Origin: Extibacter muris
Lineage (GTDB): Bacteria; Bacillota; Clostridia; Lachnospirales; Lachnospiraceae
NCBI RefSeq assembly: GCF_004345005.1
Contig: NZ_SMMX01000002.1
Span: 248,001-312,000, forward strand
Direction: 5' to 3'
Length of the DNA: 64,000 bases
How positions within the stretch are numbered: the stretch's first letter is position 1; each line of letters begins with the position of its first letter. The notes under the pieces were generated by a model. The model had not been told where the DNA came from and made no database searches. It saw only the letters and a list, made by a program, of their open reading frames with translations. The position numbers and the translations under genes were made by a program. This document shows positions 61,461 through 64,000 of the stretch, piece by piece.

Positions 61461-62204
61461 ATGGGTATACCAGTTAAGCTTCAGGTGTTCGAGGGGCCGT
61501 TGGACCTTCTGCTGCATCTGATTGACAAGAATAAAATCGATATATATGATATTCCGATAGTAGAGATAACAAACCAGTATATGGAATATATCCGGGCCAT
61601 GGAGAAGGAAGACCTGAATGTGATGAGCGAATTCCTCCTGATGGCGGCAACGCTCCTCGATATCAAGTGCCGGATGCTGCTTCCTAAAGAAGTAAATGAG
61701 GAAGGCGAAGAAGAGGACCCGAGGCAGGAGCTCGTCGAACAGCTGCTGGAATACAAAATGTACAAGTATATGTCCTATGAGCTGAAGGACAGGCAGGTCG
61801 ACGGCGAGATGGTACTCTATAAAGACCCGACGATACCGGAAGAAGTTCTGGAATATGTAGAACCGGTCGATATGGATGCATTGCTCGGGGATCTGACGCT
61901 TCTGAAGCTGAACCGTATATTCAAAGATGTGATGCGCAGGCAGATAGACAAGATAGATCCGGTCCGCAGCACGTTCGGGAAGATCGAAAAAGAAGAAGTC
62001 ACTCTGCCTGAGAAACTGGATTATGTGACGGATTATGCAAGGATACATAAGAAGTTCAGCTTTCGTGAGCTTCTGGAGAAGCAATGTTCCAAAGTGCAGC
62101 TTATCGTGACATTTCTGGCGGTCCTGGAACTGATGAAAGTCGGAACGGTCTTCATCGAGCAGGAGCAGCAGTTTGATGACATTATCATTACATCCGTGTT
62201 ATAG
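61461..62204 (+). CDS. scpA: Segregation and condensation protein A
   Basis: ScpA is the kleisin that bridges SMC heads in the bacterial condensin. The 247-residue protein has the N-terminal kleisin motif VKLQVFEGPLDLLLHLIDKN (20 residues) and EFLLMAATLLDIKCRMLLP. A Glu-rich linker and a C-terminal winged helix (VTFLAVLELMKVGTVFIEQ) follow. scpB follows after 20 bases, the standard arrangement. The smc gene is not in this window. Confidence 0.96.
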   Translation: MGIPVKLQVFEGPLDLLLHLIDKNKIDIYDIPIVEITNQYMEYIRAMEKEDLNVMSEFLLMAATLLDIKCRMLLPKEVNEEGEEEDPRQELVEQLLEYKMYKYMSYELKDRQVDGEMVLYKDPTIPEEVLEYVEPVDMDALLGDLTLLKLNRIFKDVMRRQIDKIDPVRSTFGKIEKEEVTLPEKLDYVTDYARIHKKFSFRELLEKQCSKVQLIVTFLAVLELMKVGTVFIEQEQQFDDIIITSVL

Positions 62205-62224
62205 ATGAGAGTGGGAAAGGTAGT

Positions 62225-62803
62225 ATGGAAGAAGTGGAGATTCGTAAATTAGAAGGCGTGATAGAAGCCATTTTATTTACCATGGGAGAGTCGGTGGAGC
62301 TTGGCAAGATAGCATCTGCCATTGAACATGATGAAGATACGACGAGAAAGATCATCCGCCAGATGATGGTCAGGTATGACGAGGAGGACCGGGGCGTCCG
62401 CATCATTGAACTGGAAGGCTGCTTCCAGATGTGTACGAAGAAGGAGATGTACGAATACCTGATCAAGATAGCAAAGCAGCCGCGCAAATTCGTCCTGACG
62501 GATGTCCTGCTTGAGACGCTGTCGATCGTGGCGTATAAGCAGCCGGTCACGAAGCTGGAGATTGAGAAGATCAGAGGGGTCAAATCAGATCATGCGGTAA
62601 ATAAGCTCGTAGAGTATAACCTTGTCTGTGAAGTGGGCAGGCTGGACGCCCCGGGACGGCCGCTGCTGTTCGGGACGACGGAAGAGTTCCTGCGCAGGTT
62701 CAGCATCCAGTCGGTGGAAGAGCTTCCAAGCCTTAACCCGGAACAGATGGAGAACTTCAAGACAGAGGCAGAGGAAGAGATACAGCTCAAGCTGGACGTA
62801 TGA
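62225..62803 (+). CDS. scpB: Segregation and condensation protein B
   Basis: ScpB dimerises and binds the centre of ScpA in the SMC complex. The 192-residue protein has two winged-helix domains, with LEGVIEAILFTMGESVELG at the start, VLLETLSIVAYKQPVTKLEI (20 residues) and IRGVKSDHAVNKLVEYNLV. GRPLLFGTTEEFLRRF ends the second domain. Length and place after scpA are normal. Confidence 0.95.
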   Translation: MEEVEIRKLEGVIEAILFTMGESVELGKIASAIEHDEDTTRKIIRQMMVRYDEEDRGVRIIELEGCFQMCTKKEMYEYLIKIAKQPRKFVLTDVLLETLSIVAYKQPVTKLEIEKIRGVKSDHAVNKLVEYNLVCEVGRLDAPGRPLLFGTTEEFLRRFSIQSVEELPSLNPEQMENFKTEAEEEIQLKLDV

Positions 62804-62890
62804 CAGCCGCTGTCTCAGGATGAAAAATGTTCATAGTATCCGTGTACAGAACATAGATTACAGTAACACAGATTATATGCGGTGCTGTAT

Positions 62891-64000
62891 ATGAAAAAGA
62901 AATACTGGATGATAGGTATGATAATGATGATAGTTCTCTCTGGCCTTCCTTCCTTCGGCGCACGTGCCGGGGATGAGGACGCCCCGGAAGAGCTGTCGCA
63001 GCTATACGCCCGGTCCGCAGTTCTTATGGATGCTGACAGCGGGCGTGTTTTATTTGGCAAGGAGGAAGATGTGGTAAGGCCGATGGCCAGCACTACGAAG
63101 ATCATGACTTGCATTCTTGCGCTGGAGAACATGCAGGAAGATGAGGTGACGGCGGCATCGGATTATGCTGCGAGCCAGCCGAAAGTCCGGCTTGGGGTGA
63201 AGGGCAAAGAGGAGTTCCGGATGAAGGACCTCCTATACTCGCTTATGCTGGAATCCCATAATGACAGTGCGGTAGTGATTGCGGAAGGGATTGCAGGATC
63301 GGTGGAGGAATTTGCCGTCATGATGAATGAGAAGGCGGCAGAGCTTGGATGCAGCAATACATATTTTGTCACCCCGAACGGGCTGGACGGTTATGACGAT
63401 GGGGGGACGCACTCGACGACTGCGAGAGATCTGGCGGCAATCATGAGGTACTGCATCAAGGAATCGCCGAAGAAAGACGCGTTCCTTGAAGTGACGCGCA
63501 CGAAGGAGTACAGCTTTACAAATGTAAAAGGAGACAGGAGCTTTTCGTGCAGCAACCACAATGCGTTCCTGACGATGATGGACGGAGCCCTGTCGGGAAA
63601 GACAGGTTTTACCGCAGATGCCGGATACTGCTACGTAGGAGCGCTTGAGCAGGACGGCCGGACATTCATCGTAGCCCTCCTGGCCTGCGGATGGCCGAAC
63701 AATAAAGGATATAAATGGAAAGACACGAGGAAGCTGATGGAGTACGGCATCGCCAATTACCAGTATCAGACGGTCTGGCAGGATATGGAGCTCAAAGACA
63801 TAAAGGCAGAAAAGGGAATAAAAAAAGGAGATGAATTTGGGGGCGATGCGAAGATTCCGGTCAAGGTTGCGGATGCAGATAAAGACTTCAAAGTTCTGCT
63901 CAAAGAAGGAGAGAAAGTAGACGTGGCCTGTGATGTAAGCAAGGTGCTTGCCGCACCGGTCAAGGAAGGAAAAAAAGTCGGCACGGTCACCTATATGCTG
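62891..64000 (+). CDS. D-alanyl-D-alanine carboxypeptidase (3' end outside the window)
   Basis: An open frame of 370 codons runs from ATG 62891 to the window edge with no stop. It starts with the signal peptide MKKKYWMIGMIMMIVLSGLP. The S11 peptidase motifs are STTKIM (SxxK), SHNDS (SxN) and SGKTGFT (KTG), and the C-terminal beta domain begins near residue 300. In Firmicutes a dac gene often follows scpAB, so this is the conserved-locus copy. It differs from the one at 56396, with no acidic linker and different surrounding residues. Fewer than about 50 residues are probably missing. Confidence 0.9.
   Translation, partial: MKKKYWMIGMIMMIVLSGLPSFGARAGDEDAPEELSQLYARSAVLMDADSGRVLFGKEEDVVRPMASTTKIMTCILALENMQEDEVTAASDYAASQPKVRLGVKGKEEFRMKDLLYSLMLESHNDSAVVIAEGIAGSVEEFAVMMNEKAAELGCSNTYFVTPNGLDGYDDGGTHSTTARDLAAIMRYCIKESPKKDAFLEVTRTKEYSFTNVKGDRSFSCSNHNAFLTMMDGALSGKTGFTADAGYCYVGALEQDGRTFIVALLACGWPNNKGYKWKDTRKLMEYGIANYQYQTVWQDMELKDIKAEKGIKKGDEFGGDAKIPVKVADADKDFKVLLKEGEKVDVACDVSKVLAAPVKEGKKVGTVTYML

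Noticed and set aside
61185-62084. 299-codon minus-strand open frame
   Set aside because: It is the mirror of scpA and the end of the phosphoesterase gene, with His/Phe-rich composition typical of antisense frames.
1-64000. CRISPR arrays, tRNA or rRNA genes, prophage or transposase genes
   Set aside because: I looked for regular spacer repeats, cloverleaf-type sequences and transposase motifs and saw none that I could support.

Overview
This 64-kb window is chromosomal DNA from an anaerobic, spore-forming Firmicute, most likely a Lachnospiraceae gut bacterium (Clostridium scindens / Dorea-like). That placement is inference. It rests on a complete spoIIIA operon with spoIVB and spo0A, two kinds of [FeFe] hydrogenase, B12-dependent methionine synthesis, glycogen synthase, and the conserved Firmicute gene orders infB-rbfA-nrnA-truB-ribF-rpsO, nusB-xseAB-ispA-dxs-tlyA-nadK-argR-recN-spoIVB-spo0A and scpA-scpB-dac. 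Almost all genes lie on the + strand. I saw no tRNA, rRNA, CRISPR array, phage or transposase gene.

Layout. 1-8 kb: translation and RNA genes (infB, rbfA, nrnA, truB, ribF), a Na/Pi cotransporter and rpsO. 8-13 kb: a minus-strand PAP2 phosphatase with no clear start, then a three-gene electron-bifurcating hydrogenase operon between rpsO and pnp, which are neighbours in many bacteria. 13.4-15.5 kb: pnp. 15.6-17.1 kb: a decayed accessory pocket with a collapsed panE-like remnant and a probably frameshifted glycosyltransferase that resembles the catalytic domain of large clostridial toxins. 17.1-20.6 kb: TetR regulator, two-gene ABC exporter and a membrane metallophosphoesterase. 20.8-25.7 kb: spoIIIAA-AH. 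25.9-40 kb: prfC, an Asp23 protein, the nusB-to-recN block, spoIVB, spo0A and glgA. 40-45.7 kb: metF, a separate MetH reactivation-domain protein, metH lacking that domain, and a second (group B-like) [FeFe] hydrogenase. 45.8-51.2 kb: alaS, a tandem glycine riboswitch before an amino-acid permease, rpsU and a CmpB-type membrane protein. 51.4-64 kb: an acetylornithine-type aminotransferase with a terminator-bearing leader, a broken cation-diffusion-facilitator gene with two in-frame amber codons, maf, a prolyl-tRNA editing-type protein, an ABC-class ATPase, a D,D-carboxypeptidase, aminopeptidase P, a HAD phosphatase, a second metallophosphoesterase, scpA, scpB and a second D,D-carboxypeptidase cut by the window end.

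How the genes work together. The trimeric hydrogenase would dispose of NADH and ferredoxin electrons as H2 during fermentation. MetF, the reactivation protein and MetH form one methionine module. IspA and Dxs belong to isoprenoid synthesis. SpoIIIA, SpoIVB and Spo0A cover initiation and engulfment-stage signalling of sporulation. ScpAB serves chromosome segregation, and the two carboxypeptidases trim peptidoglycan.

The most unusual non-coding content is a set of five long, perfect or near-perfect palindromes in intergenic DNA (near 36.5, 45.7, 48.85, 56.35 and 57.8 kb). They are built from two related vocabularies, GGGGTCAGACCCC-type and GGGAC/GGGACGGAGG-type. They look like small non-autonomous mobile repeats. 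One supplies the stop codon of the gene it borders, and another sits inside a riboswitch-controlled leader.
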